From Diphasiastrum complanatum (taxonomy: Eukaryota; Streptophyta; Lycopodiopsida; Lycopodiales; Lycopodiaceae), in assembly GCA_029204225.1 (NCBI GenBank), contig CM055095.1, positions 72,948,753 to 73,012,752 on the forward strand: a DNA stretch of 64,000 nt, read 5' to 3'. Positions 1 to 11,919 of the stretch are shown one piece after another. Positions within the stretch are counted from its first letter, which is position 1. Every line of letters begins with the position of its first letter. Position numbers and translations under genes: made by a program. Under the pieces are notes generated by a model, which saw only the letters and a list, made by a program, of their open reading frames with translations, had not been told where the DNA came from and made no database searches.

Positions 1-558
1 TGTTATATACCTTAATGGCAATTGAGATTTTCAAAAAGAAATGCATCCAAGATTCAAAGCTCTCTTCATCACAAGAATTAATCAATATACTTCAAATTCC
101 TTGAAGAAAGTCTCAAAAGATGTGCTATAATAACTGCTGAAAAGTCAAAGACCTTAAACTCTTCGAATGCCCAAACAAGGTCAATGCATAAGATATTGCA
201 CTTGCATAAATTTAAACAAATTGCCAAACTAGAAATCCAACAATGAGCTTATTGGCAAGAGCTCTTGATTTTCCATTTAGATCTCAATAAAATTTAGTTA
301 CACTCCACTTTGAACCCATATCAAAGCTAAAATTACACAAAAAAATATGAAAAATCGAATCAAATGATGATCCTAAAATTAGATCTAGGCCAAGATTGAT
401 AGCACCTAGTCATTCACTTGCTTGCTAGATTGATCACCTACCAATTGGAAATAGAACCAAAAGATATAAAAACCATGCTTAGATCTAAAATTGATAATAC
501 ATGACAAATGAAAATGGGACAATGGTTCTATGTTCTCCACACCTTTCAACCTATTTAC

Positions 559-560
<2 letters not shown>
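1..560. other. Non-coding AT-rich DNA, possible LTR remnant
   Basis: No credible reading frame is visible. The general layout, ending in a CT-rich stretch followed by a short unique tail, is reminiscent of the CT-rich part of the copia LTRs near 29.0 and 33.95 kb read on the same strand, but I cannot align it convincingly. This is inference only. Confidence 0.3.

Positions 561-646
<86 letters not shown>
561..646. repeat. (CT)n microsatellite
   Basis: An uninterrupted run of about 43 CT dinucleotides. On the minus strand it is (GA)n, the motif bound by GAGA-type BPC proteins in plants. No gene start is visible next to it, so a regulatory role is not supported. Confidence 0.97.
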
Positions 647-647
<1 letters not shown>

Positions 648-2400
648 GAGTCGTATAGCCCTAGAATAGAAATATAAATCCTAACCTACCAATTTTAGTC
701 TATATGGCCAAATTTCATCAAGTAAAGACCATTTTGTGAGGACTTAAGGTCCATGACTCCTAAGAACTATCTAAAGATAGTGAATAATACTATCTTAATA
801 ACCTACCCATGTGTGAGAAGTCTTATGTACAACATTTACAAGTTTGGCTTCTAAAATGTCCAAAAAGGCCAAAACATAATGACCAAAAAAAAAAGAAATG
901 ACATGAAGACTCATTTTTTTAAAAAATTTAATTTTTTTCAAAAAAAAGGCCAATATTCAAAATGCTTTACAAAAATATATTGTTATACGAAAAAAATATC
1001 TAATTTTGACGAAAATTATAATTAGGCTAAAAGATTTAAAAGATGGATAATTATTAAAATTTTCAAGTAAGCACTTATTTAAAATAAATCGATTTAAAAA
1101 AATCATTAATTATACAACCACTAAAATAATAAAATTTTTAGTTTTACTTGTTTAGAATATTATTTTAAAAAAAATGTTGATCAAAATTGATGTTTTTAAT
1201 ATAAAATACTTTTATTAAAAAAAGTTTTAAAATCGTCAAATATTTTTTTTTAAAGTAACAAATCACAAAAATTTAAAGACTCAATACTTTTAATCTAAAC
1301 AAACATCCAAATATTAAACCTAGTACAGATAACGATTGCAAAATAAATTGCTTTCAAGTAGTCAAATTATATGATTTACAAAAAATCTTTAAAAAAATTT
1401 AAAAGACTTAGATGCGTTTATTTTCAAAGAAAATAATTGTTTTGTTTTCATGTTTCAAAAAATTGAAATCTTTATAATGTAATCGATTTTGATAGTATTC
1501 ATCATTTTTTTAAAGAAATTGAATTGAAATATTTATAATGCACACTATCTAAATTAATTTTAGACTTTTTCAAAGTCCATTTTCAGAAATGGACTCGAGA
1601 CTTTACAACACACCGAATTAAACATATTTTTGATATAATTGATACTTTGATTCATCTATATAAATTGGTATCATCTAATGATAAAAATATCATTTATATT
1701 AACAAATATATTCAAACATCTTATGCGATCCAACAAACATCCATCACAACTGATTTTCAATCTCACATTCAAATGAAAATGTTCAAACATCTTATGAGAC
1801 ATTCAACAAAAATCCAAAATAACTGATTTTGAAAATGAATTTGTCTATTATATTTTGGAAAATGACAATAATAATCCCTACCGCTTGGGGCAAAATATAT
1901 GCATCTATGCATTGCCCTAAGTATTATCTAAACCTGAATCTAAATCTACATCGTGAGAACCCACATACTTCGACTACGGTTCTCCGAAAGACTGGCTTTC
2001 AGAACACGACTGCAAAGATCTTACAACATCGAGATAAGACTTAGTCTACCCGATATTTTTCAGAGTGTTGACACATGTAAGTTTGCGACCCATGACATTT
2101 AATAACGACACCACACAATAAGACACCACATAGTAAGATAACCTGAACAAGCAGACCAACCATTGAGGAGCAGAGAAAGACTAAACAATGGAGTTGATGC
2201 CTTCCCAATGTTTTGCTCTATTTTTAACTGTTGGACTACAGGTCACAAATTTTTAGACACCTTCCCTTTATCGCCAAAACACAAATTCAAAAATTTGAGT
2301 TTACTATGCACACATGCATTCAAATCACTTGGTGCATCTGCATTGTATAGGACATATAGAACAGATTGCAAATTTTGCATTTGCTCTCCGCCTTGTTTTA
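647..2400. other. AT-rich intergenic DNA
   Basis: Very AT-rich DNA with many A and T runs, especially between 880 and 1570. Small open frames near 1829-2044 and 2163-2420 have no recognisable similarity and no splice or codon evidence, so I do not call genes. The last few hundred bases may be decayed sequence downstream of the minus-strand copia RT. Confidence 0.6.
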
Positions 2401-2401
2401 A

Positions 2402-2493
2402 AGGGGTAGCAAGCTCGTAATAACCCTCGAAGATCGAGAGTTTTATGAGGGGTAGCAAGCTCGTAATAACCCTCGAAGATCGAGAGTTTTATG
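2402..2493. repeat. Perfect 46-bp tandem duplication
   Basis: Two identical 46-bp units, 2402-2447 and 2448-2493, lie head to tail at the downstream end of the decayed copia RT. The perfect identity points to a recent slippage or unequal exchange event. Confidence 0.95.
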
Positions 2494-3170
2494 TCATGTA
2501 TTGATTTTAAGATTTCGAGACAATAGTGAACTAGACCCATATCAATCATTTTGTACTCCTTGGCCAGCATGCATTTGGTGTTTGTCATCAGATTCAGATC
2601 GTTACTGAATAATAGAGTATCATCAACATAAAGAGTGATGATGATGAAGAAATGTGATACAGATTTGAAGTAGACATTCAAGTCTGTTGAGCTTGGGATA
2701 AAACCATTTTCAATAAGAAATACATTTATTTTTTGGAACCAAACTCTGGGTGACTGTTTTATCCCATAGAGTGCCTTGTGAATTCTGCATACAAGGTGTT
2801 GCCTACCCCTCAGTTTGTATGCTTTTGGCTGTGACATAAATTTCTTCTTCAATGGTCCCGTTGAGGAAAGCAATCTGGACATCCATTTGATGGACTTCAA
2901 GATCTAATGTAGTTGCAAAGGAGAATAATAGATGGATTGAAGCATGCTTGACAACTAGGCTGAAGGTCTTAGAATAGTCCAGATCTGAAATTTGAGAATA
3001 GCCTTTGACAACCATCATGGCTTTGTATCGATTTAGCCTACCTTCAGCATCATGCTTCGCCTTGAATATCCATTTGCATGGAATCGGATTAACTCTATCT
3101 TTTGTTAGCTTAGTGACCGTCCACGTTTGATTCTCCATCAAAGAATCGAATTCTGTGTCCATTGTTGCTT
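2494..3170 (-). pseudogene. pol: Ty1/copia reverse transcriptase fragment
   Basis: This is copia-type reverse transcriptase, which copies element RNA into DNA. Two overlapping frames joined by a frameshift near 2.85 kb cover the N-terminal part (a degraded form of the copia WKWVFK...VAKGYSQ region, here CKWIFKAKHD and VVKGYSQ) and the middle part. The middle includes ALYGIKQSPRVWF and the catalytic YVDD at 2619-2630. The frame degrades after HYCLEI, where the 46-bp tandem repeat begins. RNase H and the 3' LTR are missing, so this is a truncated dead copy. It is continuous with the integrase fragment upstream on the same strand. Confidence 0.9.
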
Positions 3171-4390
3171 TTCAATGTTTAGCATTAGGTGTAGACATTG
3201 CCTCTAAAACTATGTTTGGTTCCTGCACGAAGTAGCAAGCTGCATCATCCATAAATCTAGATGGAGGCTGTCTGGGTCGATTCGACCTTCTTGGCTGAAT
3301 TTCGACCCTCTACTGTTCATCTTCATTTTCTAAGCTAGTATTGATTTCCTGATTTTCGACCCAAGATCAAAATTTGGTTGTTTGACTCTTGGTTCGAATC
3401 TCTGTTGTTCGACCCTAGGGTTAGAAATTTTTGCAGGCTTTCCCTTGGGGTCGAAAAATTTGTCCTCCAGAAAAATGACATCTCTACTCGTGAAGGCTTT
3501 TTCTATGTTCAGTTTGTAGAGCTTATATGCCTTCTGATTTGGAGAGTAGTCAATGAGAATTGATTTTTTGCTTGTATTGTCCACTTCTTCTTGAGATCTT
3601 CAGGGATCTAAGCATAAGCAATGCAACCAAACACTCTAATGTTTTTGAGTGATGGTTTCGATTCTGTCTAGTCTTGCCATTCAGGACTTTGGTGATGGAT
3701 CGATTTTGTAGGTAGGCGGCTATGGTAACAGCTTCTGCCCAAAATTTCTTTGGAAGAGAGGCATGGGCCAACATGCTCTTAGCACTTTTGATGAGTGTCC
3801 GATTCTTCCTTTCTGCTACACCATTGGACTGAGGTGAGTAGCTCGTTGTGAATTGTTGATATATTCTGTTGGCCTTGTAGAATTCTTTAAACTCTATGGA
3901 GATAAATTCTCCCCTCCATCTGTGCGTAGTGCTATGATCTTCCTCTGGGTTTGATTTTCAGTAGAAGTCTTGAACTGCTTGAAGAACTTGAATGCCTTTG
4001 ATTTGTTCTTCAGAAAATAGGTTGCAGTATTTTGAGAGAAGTCATCGATGAAGGTTAGGAAGTAGTGCTCCCCCTACGGAAGTAGTCTGCATCAGGCCAC
4101 AGATGGCGCTATGTACAAGATCTAGCAAGCCTTTGGAAGTATGAACTGAGTTAGATTTGAAAGGACTTCTAGCATGTTTGCTGATAATACAGCTTTCACA
4201 TGGAGAAGTTGGCTTGCTGATAGAAGACAGATCTTATATTAGTCTTTGAATTGACATTTGTTGAATACTATTGAAATTCAAATGGCCTATTCTGAAATGC
4301 CAAAGCATATCATTTGATTCAGAAGTAGAAGTGTGAAGAGCTTGACTGTTGGAAGAATAACAGTGGCTGAGCTTGTAAAGATTGTCACTT
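3171..4390 (-). pseudogene. pol: Ty1/copia integrase fragment
   Basis: Reading leftward, the sequence shows a GAG-pre-integrase segment (WHFRIGHLN, then a CxxC pair near 4.2 kb), the integrase core and the copia signature GVAERKNRT near 3.8 kb, followed by FWAEAV and the IN-RT spacer. The spacer contains several repeats of a bulky motif based on FDP and RVEQ. Several stops and shifts (for example around 3.6 and 3.9-4.1 kb) break the frame. Protease and gag are not present upstream. Integrase would insert the element's cDNA into the genome; this copy cannot do so. Confidence 0.88.
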
Positions 4391-4640
4391 CTTCTCCCGA
4401 AAGCTAATGATTCGACATCCTACTTTTTTCTTTTTATTGTATTCGCCACCATCTTTTCGAGTCAGTTTGTTTTTCTTCAAGTTTCACAATTTTTCAAGCC
4501 TGCTTGTTTATCCAAGTCTGCTTGCTTTTTCGAGTTTATGTATTTTTCAAGTTTGAACACTTTTCAATACCCTGCATTTTTTCGAGTTTTTTTCAACTTT
4601 TTCAATACACTTCCTTTTTCAAGTCTCCTCACCACTACCG
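4391..4640 (+). repeat. T/C-rich degenerate short repeat
   Basis: About 250 bp of T/C-rich DNA with a loosely repeated TTTTTCAAGTTT or TTTTTCGAGTTT block at roughly 15-35 bp spacing. Open frames here are composition artefacts (Phe/Ser-rich). Confidence 0.6.
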
Positions 4641-4642
4641 AT

Positions 4643-4720
4643 TGAACACTTCCAATTATGCTATTTGGAAGGTGAGGACGGAGTCCATTTTGGTACTCAC
4701 AAAGTAGAAATGGTAAAATC
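4643..4720 (+). pseudogene. Scrap of a copia gag start
   Basis: A short stretch reads as LNTSNYAIWKVRTESIL, the characteristic opening of copia gag proteins of the type seen intact at 24.3 kb and 32.4 kb (SSNYSTWKVRMESLL). It stops after about 25 codons. This is a fragment of a different element from the minus-strand pol to its left. Confidence 0.6.
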
Positions 4721-4750
4721 CGATTCTGATCATAGTGCTGAAGTACCAGT

Positions 4751-6324
4751 ATGCCTACGCAATTGAAATTGGTTCCATGTGAACATAGCGCCATGCTCCA
4801 GTGGCACACACAAGCAGAGACGCTCTTCCAAATGCTTGATCTCAAAACTCCTAAGTGGAAGGGACATCAGAACCTCTATCTGATGTACCAGGCTTATGAA
4901 AATTTTTCAGCCAAAGAGATGATGTTCCACACTGATATTTCCAATCTTCAGCTCTATGTCTACTTGGCTGTTAGCAGTCTTACTACCTTCAGCTTCCCAA
5001 GTGGTCATAAAGAAAAACCGGTGAAGCTGACCAACGTGATGCAACAATCCTATGCCAAGCTCCTTGACACCTCAGTCGACAAGTGGAAGAACAAGGATGG
5101 CATCCTGCTCGAAGCCATCAAATCCAAGGAATTAGGATCTGCTTGTGCCTACCTCACCAGGTACACATTTACATGCAAGGCACATCTGTTGCGGATTCAC
5201 TCTAGATTTTTTCTATGCTTAGAGAATTCTATGACGCCCACCACAACCTGTATAATTGGGTAGGATTTATCTCCAGACAATTGATCCATACATTACGAAA
5301 GAGGGCCCCAGTAACATTATTGCGCTACATCTTTTTCAATCTTGCTCGAAGTCAATCCTCTATCAACTTGAGGCTTGCATTGCTTCCATGAGATGTTGCT
5401 GCTAGCAGAGGATATACACCATCCATAGCTTCAACTACATCTTCTCCACAAGCTGCTGCAGCTCATGAATGTCGCATCAAGAAGAGACACGACCGATCAT
5501 CACCACCACCCTCTCAACTTGCTGATACTACACCACCACCGAAGAAGCAGAGGATGAAAATGACCGCCAGCAAACCGGCTCCTGAATTCGAGACGGACTA
5601 AGATAACCCATCGTCATCTACGACCAAGCAGCTAACTCCAAGGAAACAGAAGAAGAAGATGGTTGGGTACGAAGATGTTCCATCTAGCAGTGAAGACAAT
5701 GAAGATGAAGAAGAAGGTATCCTCCAACCAAGATGCACCAGACAACGACGAATCTCACCTCAGCTCTAAATCATGGACACCCAACAGCTACCAATACAAT
5801 CACCTGTTCGACGCTCCAGATCTCAGTCCCCATCGGAACCACCTCAAGCTATTACATCACTCTCTTGTGTCCAGTCGACTATAGCTTCTGTGGTGGCCAT
5901 CCACCCATAGGCAACAGTTTTCGGAGAGAGAGAAAGGAAGTTGCATGCAGCTACACGAGCAAAAGACACAATTGCAGCTGATTCCATTCACGAAGACACA
6001 ATAGAAGAGATAAGAGAAACTAAACCTGATCAAGAAACAAAGGTAGAAGACCAAGATCAAGCAACTCAAATAATAGTGGAAGTCCAAAAAAGCCCAATGG
6101 CCGAAGAGAAAGTTGAAGACCCCTCTACTCTAAAGCAAGACAACTTCATCGATGTAGACACTCTTAAATACTTCGATGAAGACGATCTTGTAGAAGAGGA
6201 GGTGGAGACGGTTTCAGAGACAGTTGCACCAGTCACAACACTAACTTCCACCACCACTGTTGATACCACACCCGTTACCATCTCTCCTACCCCTATTGTC
6301 ATGCCCATGACTGGTCTCAGGTAG
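4751..6324 (+). pseudogene. Unrecognised broken gene, 5' part
   Basis: I do not recognise this gene. An open stretch of 170 codons (4751-5263) is followed by frameshifted pieces and a second open stretch (5941-6324) that is strongly acidic and Thr/Ser/Pro-rich. Between them lies a His/Pro/basic-rich section near 5.4-5.65 kb. A coiled-coil segment in the same orientation resumes at 11.23 kb, on the far side of an inserted gypsy element. The parts together would make a protein with an N-terminal globular region, a low-complexity acidic middle and a C-terminal coiled coil. This layout recalls the C-terminal ORFs attached to some plant transposon proteins, but no domain is assignable. Several stops make it a pseudogene. 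Confidence 0.4.
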
Positions 6325-6336
6325 CGTGTCCACGCT
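6316..6336. repeat. Short perfect inverted repeat
   Basis: TAGCGTG and CACGCTA face each other across two bases (about 6323-6338), just upstream of the gypsy LTR. It could form a small hairpin. Function is unknown. Confidence 0.5.
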
Positions 6337-6420
6337 AGGGACCGGTAGACCAACAACCCGTAAGTTAATTATGACTATAAGGGAATTGGGGCTCTTATGT
6401 GTACATGGTCATAATTAATG

Positions 6421-6794
6421 GTTGTAGGCCTAATACACGTGATGGTGGATTTGTATGGGTCTATCAGTGAGGCATTGGAAAACTGGATGACGTGGCCCAG
6501 ATAGGCTGCAGAGGTGTCCAGTGAGGTGTCACAATGCACTACTAGTGGTGCATGGGCCTTGGAGGATATAAGTATACCTATTGGGCTCTCACTAGTGTAT
6601 GCTATGATAGCATGACCGGTGGCAGGATGCTGCTGGCATGATGCCTCATTCCTCTTTGAGCGATTTATCCATAGCTTGGGAGCTAGATCCGTTTGATCTA
6701 GGTTTGGTTGGGTTGGTTTGTCCACCATCACGTTATCTTGTGTTGCTTGTGATTGGCATGCTTAGAATAGGATCCTTGGATTGAGGACTTTATA
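6421..6794 (+). repeat. 5' LTR of the gypsy element
   Basis: It matches 10851-11223 over its length with scattered substitutions and small indels. It ends GGACTTTATA, one base before the primer binding site. The 5' boundary is approximate: the most likely TG start is at 6423. Confidence 0.75.
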
Positions 6795-6795
6795 T

Positions 6796-6808
6796 TGGTA
6801 TCAGAGCC
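6796..6808 (+). promoter_or_regulatory. Primer binding site (tRNA-iMet type)
   Basis: TGGTATCAGAGCC follows the 5' LTR by one base. It is complementary to the 3' end of plant initiator-Met tRNA and would prime minus-strand cDNA synthesis. Confidence 0.85.
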
Positions 6809-7519
6809 AATTCTGAGCACGTTTTTGCCATTGATTTGTGTTCAAGAGAAATCTCGAATTGTGGGGATTTTTTCGTTGTGTGATATGGAATCTTGACACT
6901 TTTTCGAGAATTCAGTGGACTAAGCAATGATGTGCTGAAAGTGCGGATTATGATTCTTGTTGATTTTCTTGTGTGATCGATTGTGTGGTAAGTGCATACC
7001 AGGTATACAATCGGTTTGATTTTTAGATACTTTACATTGGTTAATGGAACTGTTTTCTAAAAATTCTTTTCCTTGTTTAAATCTTTAAAAAATCTTTTTT
7101 TGATTTATGGGTCAATTTTCAAGTTGGTAACGAAGAAGATCTTTGGTTAAGTCATCATGTTGAGACATTATCTGTATTAGATGCAATACTTCTTTGACTT
7201 TCTCGATTTTCTTGGATCTTTTCTTTGAAAGTTCTCCTGGGAAAATCTCGAAGGATATGCGCCCCTTGGAAACTCGTGTTGTTTCCTCTTAAAAAGAGAG
7301 AGAAGTAAGAAGAACAGAAAATTATCAAGGAGGAACATCAGTCAATGATTCCAAGAGGAATTTGTTATATTGATGATGAACCTGTTTTTATAATCGAAAA
7401 TGATAGGATATTTAGATATTACAGAAATCCTTTATGGATTATAGTAGATATCTAGTTTGAAGATTTAAAGGGGGGAAATTTAGAAAGTACTCTCACGGTA
7501 GAAAGTGGCTGATAACAGA
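6809..7519 (+). other. Gypsy leader, non-coding
   Basis: Sequence downstream of the primer site with no open gag frame. The junction with the inserted copia DNA lies somewhere between about 7440 and 7520. Confidence 0.5.
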
Positions 7520-7554
7520 TGTGTTTTGCTTGTTGGCAAACTTTCATGCACAGC
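7520..7554 (-). repeat. Inverted 35-bp scrap of the copia-A LTR
   Basis: This 35-bp stretch is the reverse complement of part of the LTR at about 9320-9354, with one mismatch by eye. It abuts the truncated RT frame. It marks a rearranged 5' end of this copia copy rather than a normal LTR. Confidence 0.75.
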
Positions 7555-7556
7555 CC

Positions 7557-8802
7557 AGATGACAAGCATAAGGCTACTCCTTGCATACGCCACACAGTAC
7601 AATCTGAAAATTCACCAGATTGATGTGAAAGCAACCTTTCTTCATGGAGATCTAGAGGAGGAAATCTTCATGAAGCAACCTGAAGGCTATGAAGACCCCG
7701 ACAACAGACAATATGTCTGTCAATTGCGGAGATGCATCTACGGTCTAAAACAGGCATCACAAGCCTGGTATAAAAAGCTTGATGGTCTTAATACTGACCA
7801 TTTTCGTGGATGATTCGCTGATGATAGAAAACTCCTTGATGCTGATCAAAGACACGAAAAGTCAGATTTATGAAAGCTAGGAAATCACAGATCTAGGAGA
7901 AGCAACAAAATGCCTAGGGCTGGAGATCAGAAGAGATTGAACAAAGGGTGAAATGCACTTGAGTCAGTCAGAATATGTCAGAAAGGTACTAAAGTAGTAC
8001 CACATGATGGACTGCAAAGAAAATGCCACACCAATGATAGCTGGAGCCAAGCTCACGAAGCAAGATTTTCCAAAAATGGAAGAAGAAGAACAGAGGATGA
8101 CAGGTATACCCTACCAGAACTTAATTGGTAGTCTGATGTACCTGACAATTTGTACTAGACCCGATCTGGCTTTCTCTATTTATGCCTTGAGCCAATTCTC
8201 TTCCAATCCTGGCATGGCACATTGGCAAATGGCAAAACAAATCCTACAGTATCTGCAGGGTACCCAGAATACTAGATTAACCTACATAGCTGAGAACGAA
8301 GAAAAAGGATTCGAGCTGCATCACTACAGTGATGCAAGTTGGGCAAGCTGCAAAGATGACAACAAGTCCATTACTGGAGGATGTACAATAGCATGCGGAG
8401 CTGCAATCAGTTGGATATGCAAAAAACAAACCTTGGTGGCTCAATCATCTTGCGAAGCTGAATATGTCGCAGCTTCAAAGGTCACGAATGAGGTAGTGTG
8501 GCTACAGGTGATGCTGGAGGCAATCGGGATACCACAAGAGGGGCCAAGCACGATGATGATGGACTCTCAAAGTGCCATCTATCTGTCCCAAGATCCTATC
8601 TTCCATTCAAAGACAAAGCACATACCTCTGAAGTACCATCACATTCGAGATTTGATCTCGAAAGGAGAGCTCCAAGTCCAGTATATAAAATCAGAAAATA
8701 TGATTGCAGATCTACTCATGAAACCGCTCGACAAGCCACTCTTTGCCAAGCAAAGAAAGACAATTGGATTAAACGTACAAAGCTGCAAGGTTCAAGAGGG
8801 AG
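7557..8802 (+). pseudogene. pol: Ty1/copia-A RT (partial) and RNase H
   Basis: The frame enters in the middle of RT (IHQIDVKATFLHGDLEEEIF, then CIYGLKQASQAWYKKLD). It then loses the segment between the YKKLD region and the catalytic box, resuming at FVDD (7803-7814). From 8004 to 8800 it is open through the C-terminal RT (GSLMYLTICTRPDL), RNase H (HYSDASWASCKDD, SSCEAEYVAASK) and the terminal HIRDLIS...IADLLMKPLDK block. Stops occur at about 7812, 7870 and 7995. It lies inside the gypsy element, and its 3' LTR follows directly. Its missing 5' half has a family relative on the minus strand at 18.5-20.9 kb. Confidence 0.92.
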
Positions 8803-9665
8803 TGTTAGAAATGGTGAACTCCTGCAACTTTGTCGCAGCACGAACAAGAAACGAAGGTCGAATGAGAACAATTCGCGACAGTCAACATGCCTTTGACTCG
8901 AAGCACGAACGATTTGCGAATCATTCGTGAATTGTAAACACACCTCTAGGACCACAAACCGCAAAGGGGCGCAAAACGAAAAACTATGAAAGAGACAAAC
9001 AAAACGAAAGCAAATGGGAGATTATGAAACAAACAAAGAGAAATCTTTCACGCTGCCAGTTGGTAGCTCAACGGCCTTGGAGTCTAGACTTCACGTCCAG
9101 ATGAAACGAATGGCAACGACGGAGACTAACTAACTAGTTGATTGGCGTTAACTAGTCTTGTGATTCTACGTTTAGCCATCTTGAAAACTCCACATTGTGG
9201 AGGTATAAATGATCCTCTCTGGATCATAAAAAATAATGAAAAAAGATAATCTGAATAGAGAGATCTGTAAGAGACAGAGAGAGAGCGAGTAGAGCAGAAA
9301 GAAAAATACTAGAAACTATAGCTGTGCATGAAAGTCTGCCAACAAGCAAAACACAGTGAAAGAGCAGAATGTCATTCTGCCAACGAGTGATACATTGACG
9401 ATCTCGCTCTAAAAACTAAATTGATAATACAGTCGCTCTATTTTTGTGCATCTCCTTGTCTTGTATTGTCATTTTGTCTTGATTGCTGGAATAGAATGTG
9501 TTCTGTAATGTGTAGTCGCGTGTCTGGGATCCTGTATACAACTTTCGCGCAAAAAGAAAATTCAAAGACACAAAATTGTTCACGAATAAGAAGACGAAGA
9601 CAAAAAAGAAACAGTCTCGCTTCCATGACTAGCGCTACTTCTGAGTTAGTTGTTGTTAATCAACA
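8803..9665 (+). repeat. 3' LTR of copia A
   Basis: A purine-rich tract (TTCAAGAGGGAG) immediately precedes TGTTAG at 8803. The sequence matches the reverse complement of the LTR at 20426-20941 in several blocks: the TTCGCGAA-type palindrome near 8904-8929, the CCACATTGTGGAGGTATAAA promoter-like region and the 3' GAATAAGAAGACGAAGA region. The end is approximate, probably the CAACA at 9665. Confidence 0.7.
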
Positions 9666-10330
9666 ATAGAAATCTTACTTAGGGATATTATTGGTGAAAT
9701 GTATTACTTATAAGTCACAATGTCCATGAGTCATTTTGGATTCATTTATTGATGAGTGTGCGTAAAATACACGAGAACTTTTGATGGAATGCTATCTCGG
9801 AAGACTCAAGAGAGTTGGATAGTTGTAGTCTGCCAAAAGTTAGAACTTCACATAATGAGGTTTCGGTAAATCTTAAGTTATTCTAGATTAGAACTTAAGA
9901 GGAAAATCTACACGTATTCTAGATTATGACCCTAACTTTGGAATGAGAATTTGGGCCATGTCTAAAGTGAGTGTACTCTTGTGATTACAATCCTTTTACT
10001 GACATCGTGTGTGAGTTGGAAAAGTCTGAAACTTTTCAAATGGAAAGGACTTTTTGGAGCAACTCATGTGTCATTTTAAGAATTGTAATACACTCTTATG
10101 ATATGGTATGGTCTCGGGAATTTGGAGAGTTGGGATTGGTGAATCATAATTCAGATTCTAGGGAATAACTAATTCATAGGAGAGGATTGTGCTCATGATA
10201 CATTACGCTTTTATTGAGTATAGAACAAGAATCCGATGAATTATGATTGACGAATCATAGTTCAGATTCTAGTTATACTTGATTGCTTAAAGAAAGGATT
10301 AACTATATGACCAAAAGATTAGTTAAGATA
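9666..10330 (+). other. Gypsy internal DNA, no recognisable frame
   Basis: Decayed sequence continuing the gypsy element. A phrase close to GAATCATAATTCAGATTCTAG occurs twice (near 10.14 and 10.25 kb). No reading frame here supports a gene. Confidence 0.4.
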
Positions 10331-10850
10331 TGTATTCAAATTTTTTGCAATCTCTTCAGAGAGGATGTTATCCTTGATGAAGATTGAGTTATAGTAAACA
10401 TTCGACTACCGGTTATAGCCCGTTTATGCTTATGTACGGATTTAAGCCTAGGTCACCCATTGCGGTAGAGACTCAATCGATTAAGTTTCAGAGACTAGTG
10501 AATTTTTTATATGATATGCAAGAAATGCTACGAATTGCATGTGAGAATGTCCAGAGTGCCCAGGATAGGGACTGACGTTATGCAAATATGAAAAGATCAC
10601 CGAGAGACTTCCAAGTGGGGGATTGGGTATTTTTGAGAATTCCGAAGGATTCAAGTGTAATGCGTACCGGCAAGCATTATTAATTGTCCCCTAAAAATTA
10701 GAAGACTGTATAAGATCTTGAAAAAGATCGATTCCTTAGTTTACCAGTTGGAACTCCCGGAAGGATCTTAAGTGTATCCGTATTTTATGTTAGCCGTCTC
10801 AAGAAGAGTCTACGTGAAGGAGAGCATGTTGGATTTGGAGATCAATTGGG
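10331..10850 (+). pseudogene. pol: Ty3/gypsy integrase C-terminus
   Basis: The frame reads STTGYSPFMLMYGFKPRSPI, the classic end of the gypsy integrase core. It continues through a stop at 10573 into FQVGDWVFLRIPKDS (the GPY/F module) and VFYVSRLKKSLREGE. The order and wording match Ty3/gypsy integrase just upstream of the 3' LTR. No chromodomain is obvious. Frameshifts and stops make it non-functional. Confidence 0.85.
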
Positions 10851-11223
10851 GTTGTAGGCCTAAAATACTTGATGGTGGATTTGTATGGGTCTATCAGTGA
10901 GTCATTGAGAAACTAGATGATGTGGCCCAGATAGGCTGCAGAGGTGTCCGGTGAGGTGTCACAGTGCACTACTAGTGGTGCATGGGCCTTGGAAGGTATA
11001 AGTATACCTATTGGGCTCTCACTAGTGTATGCTTGATAGCATGACCGGTGGTAGGATGCTGCTGGCGTAATGCCTCATTCCTCTTTGAGCGATTGATCCA
11101 TATCTTGGGGGCTAGATCCGTTCGATCTAGGTTTGGTTGGGTTGGTTTGTCCACCATCAGGTTCTCTTGTGTTGCTTGTGATTGGCATGCTTAGAATAAG
11201 ATCCTTGGATTGAGGGCTTTATA
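10851..11223 (+). repeat. 3' LTR of the gypsy element
   Basis: Direct repeat of 6421-6794 with scattered differences, ending GGGCTTTATA. The interrupted host frame resumes directly after it. Confidence 0.75.
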
Positions 11224-11919
11224 CCTATTGCTACCATTCTTACCACCTCCATTGATACTGTTGTAAATACTCAACTAATCGTTCCATTACTATCTCATTC
11301 CACAGTCTCTCAATTTTCCTTTCCTACTTATCATCGTTTTCCTACTGAGTTTCCCATCCTTCCAACCTATGACAGTCGGCCCGAAAGAGCCAAAGAATCC
11401 TTGAAGTGGCATGCTGAGACCTCATACCAGCTTCATTGGATAGTAGACCAACTAGCACAACAGAAAAATGAGCTCAGAACGGCAAAGCAGGACCTGCAGT
11501 TAAAAGACACAAAATTGTTGACAATTATGGAAAAGTTGCAAAGTGAAAGGACCGAGAGGTTGGAAGAGTAGAACCAGTTTTCAAATCAACTCCAGTCTCT
11601 CCAAGAGGTGCAAAACTAGTTCAAGCATCGGTTAGATCTCATGACTCAAGATAATAAGAGACTAACTGACATGATGGCAACAGTCAAGCAACCAATCAGG
11701 CCAAAAGATATAAAAGTTCCAGTTCTGTCTTCAGGAGCAGCAATAAAAATGGAAAAGTATATATCTTTAATCCAGAAATATGAAGCCCTGAAGAGGAACC
11801 ATCAAATTTTAGAAGACAACAACAACAAGAAAGTGTCAGCACTCAAAGAAAGCGTTGACAAGATCCAAGAGGAACTACAGCTCGTGGGTATAGATAGGAG
11901 CCTCCTCCATGAGTTCTAG
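11224..11919 (+). pseudogene. Unrecognised broken gene, coiled-coil 3' part
   Basis: Open in one frame except for TAG codons at about 11568 and 11617 and some shifts. After a Thr/Ser-rich lead-in, the residues form a long charged heptad region (for example QKNELRTAKQDLQLKDTKLL, later LIQKYEALKRNHQILEDNNN) typical of an extended coiled coil, ending HEF-stop at 11919. It is the probable C-terminus of the gene at 4751-6324, separated from it by the gypsy insertion. The Thr-rich motif before and after the insertion (TPVTISPTPIV, then PIATILTTSIDTVVN) supports one original frame. Confidence 0.45.

Larger units (their letters stand above)
6421..11223 (+). mobile_element. Ty3/gypsy LTR element, nested and decayed
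   Basis: Two direct repeats of about 374 bp (6421-6794 and 10851-11223) bound the element, and an initiator-Met primer site follows the left one. The only recognisable coding part is the integrase C-terminus before the right LTR. A copia fragment occupies about 7.5-9.67 kb inside it. The element interrupts an older gene whose remains lie on both sides. I could not fix the exact LTR start, and I saw no clean target duplication. The many differences between the LTRs indicate an old insertion. Confidence 0.75.

Noticed and set aside
4382-4645. Phe/Ser-rich frames
   Set aside because: Artefacts of a T-rich degenerate repeat.
9421-9669. Short frames within the copia-A LTR
   Set aside because: They fall inside an LTR that repeats elsewhere in opposite orientation with shifts.
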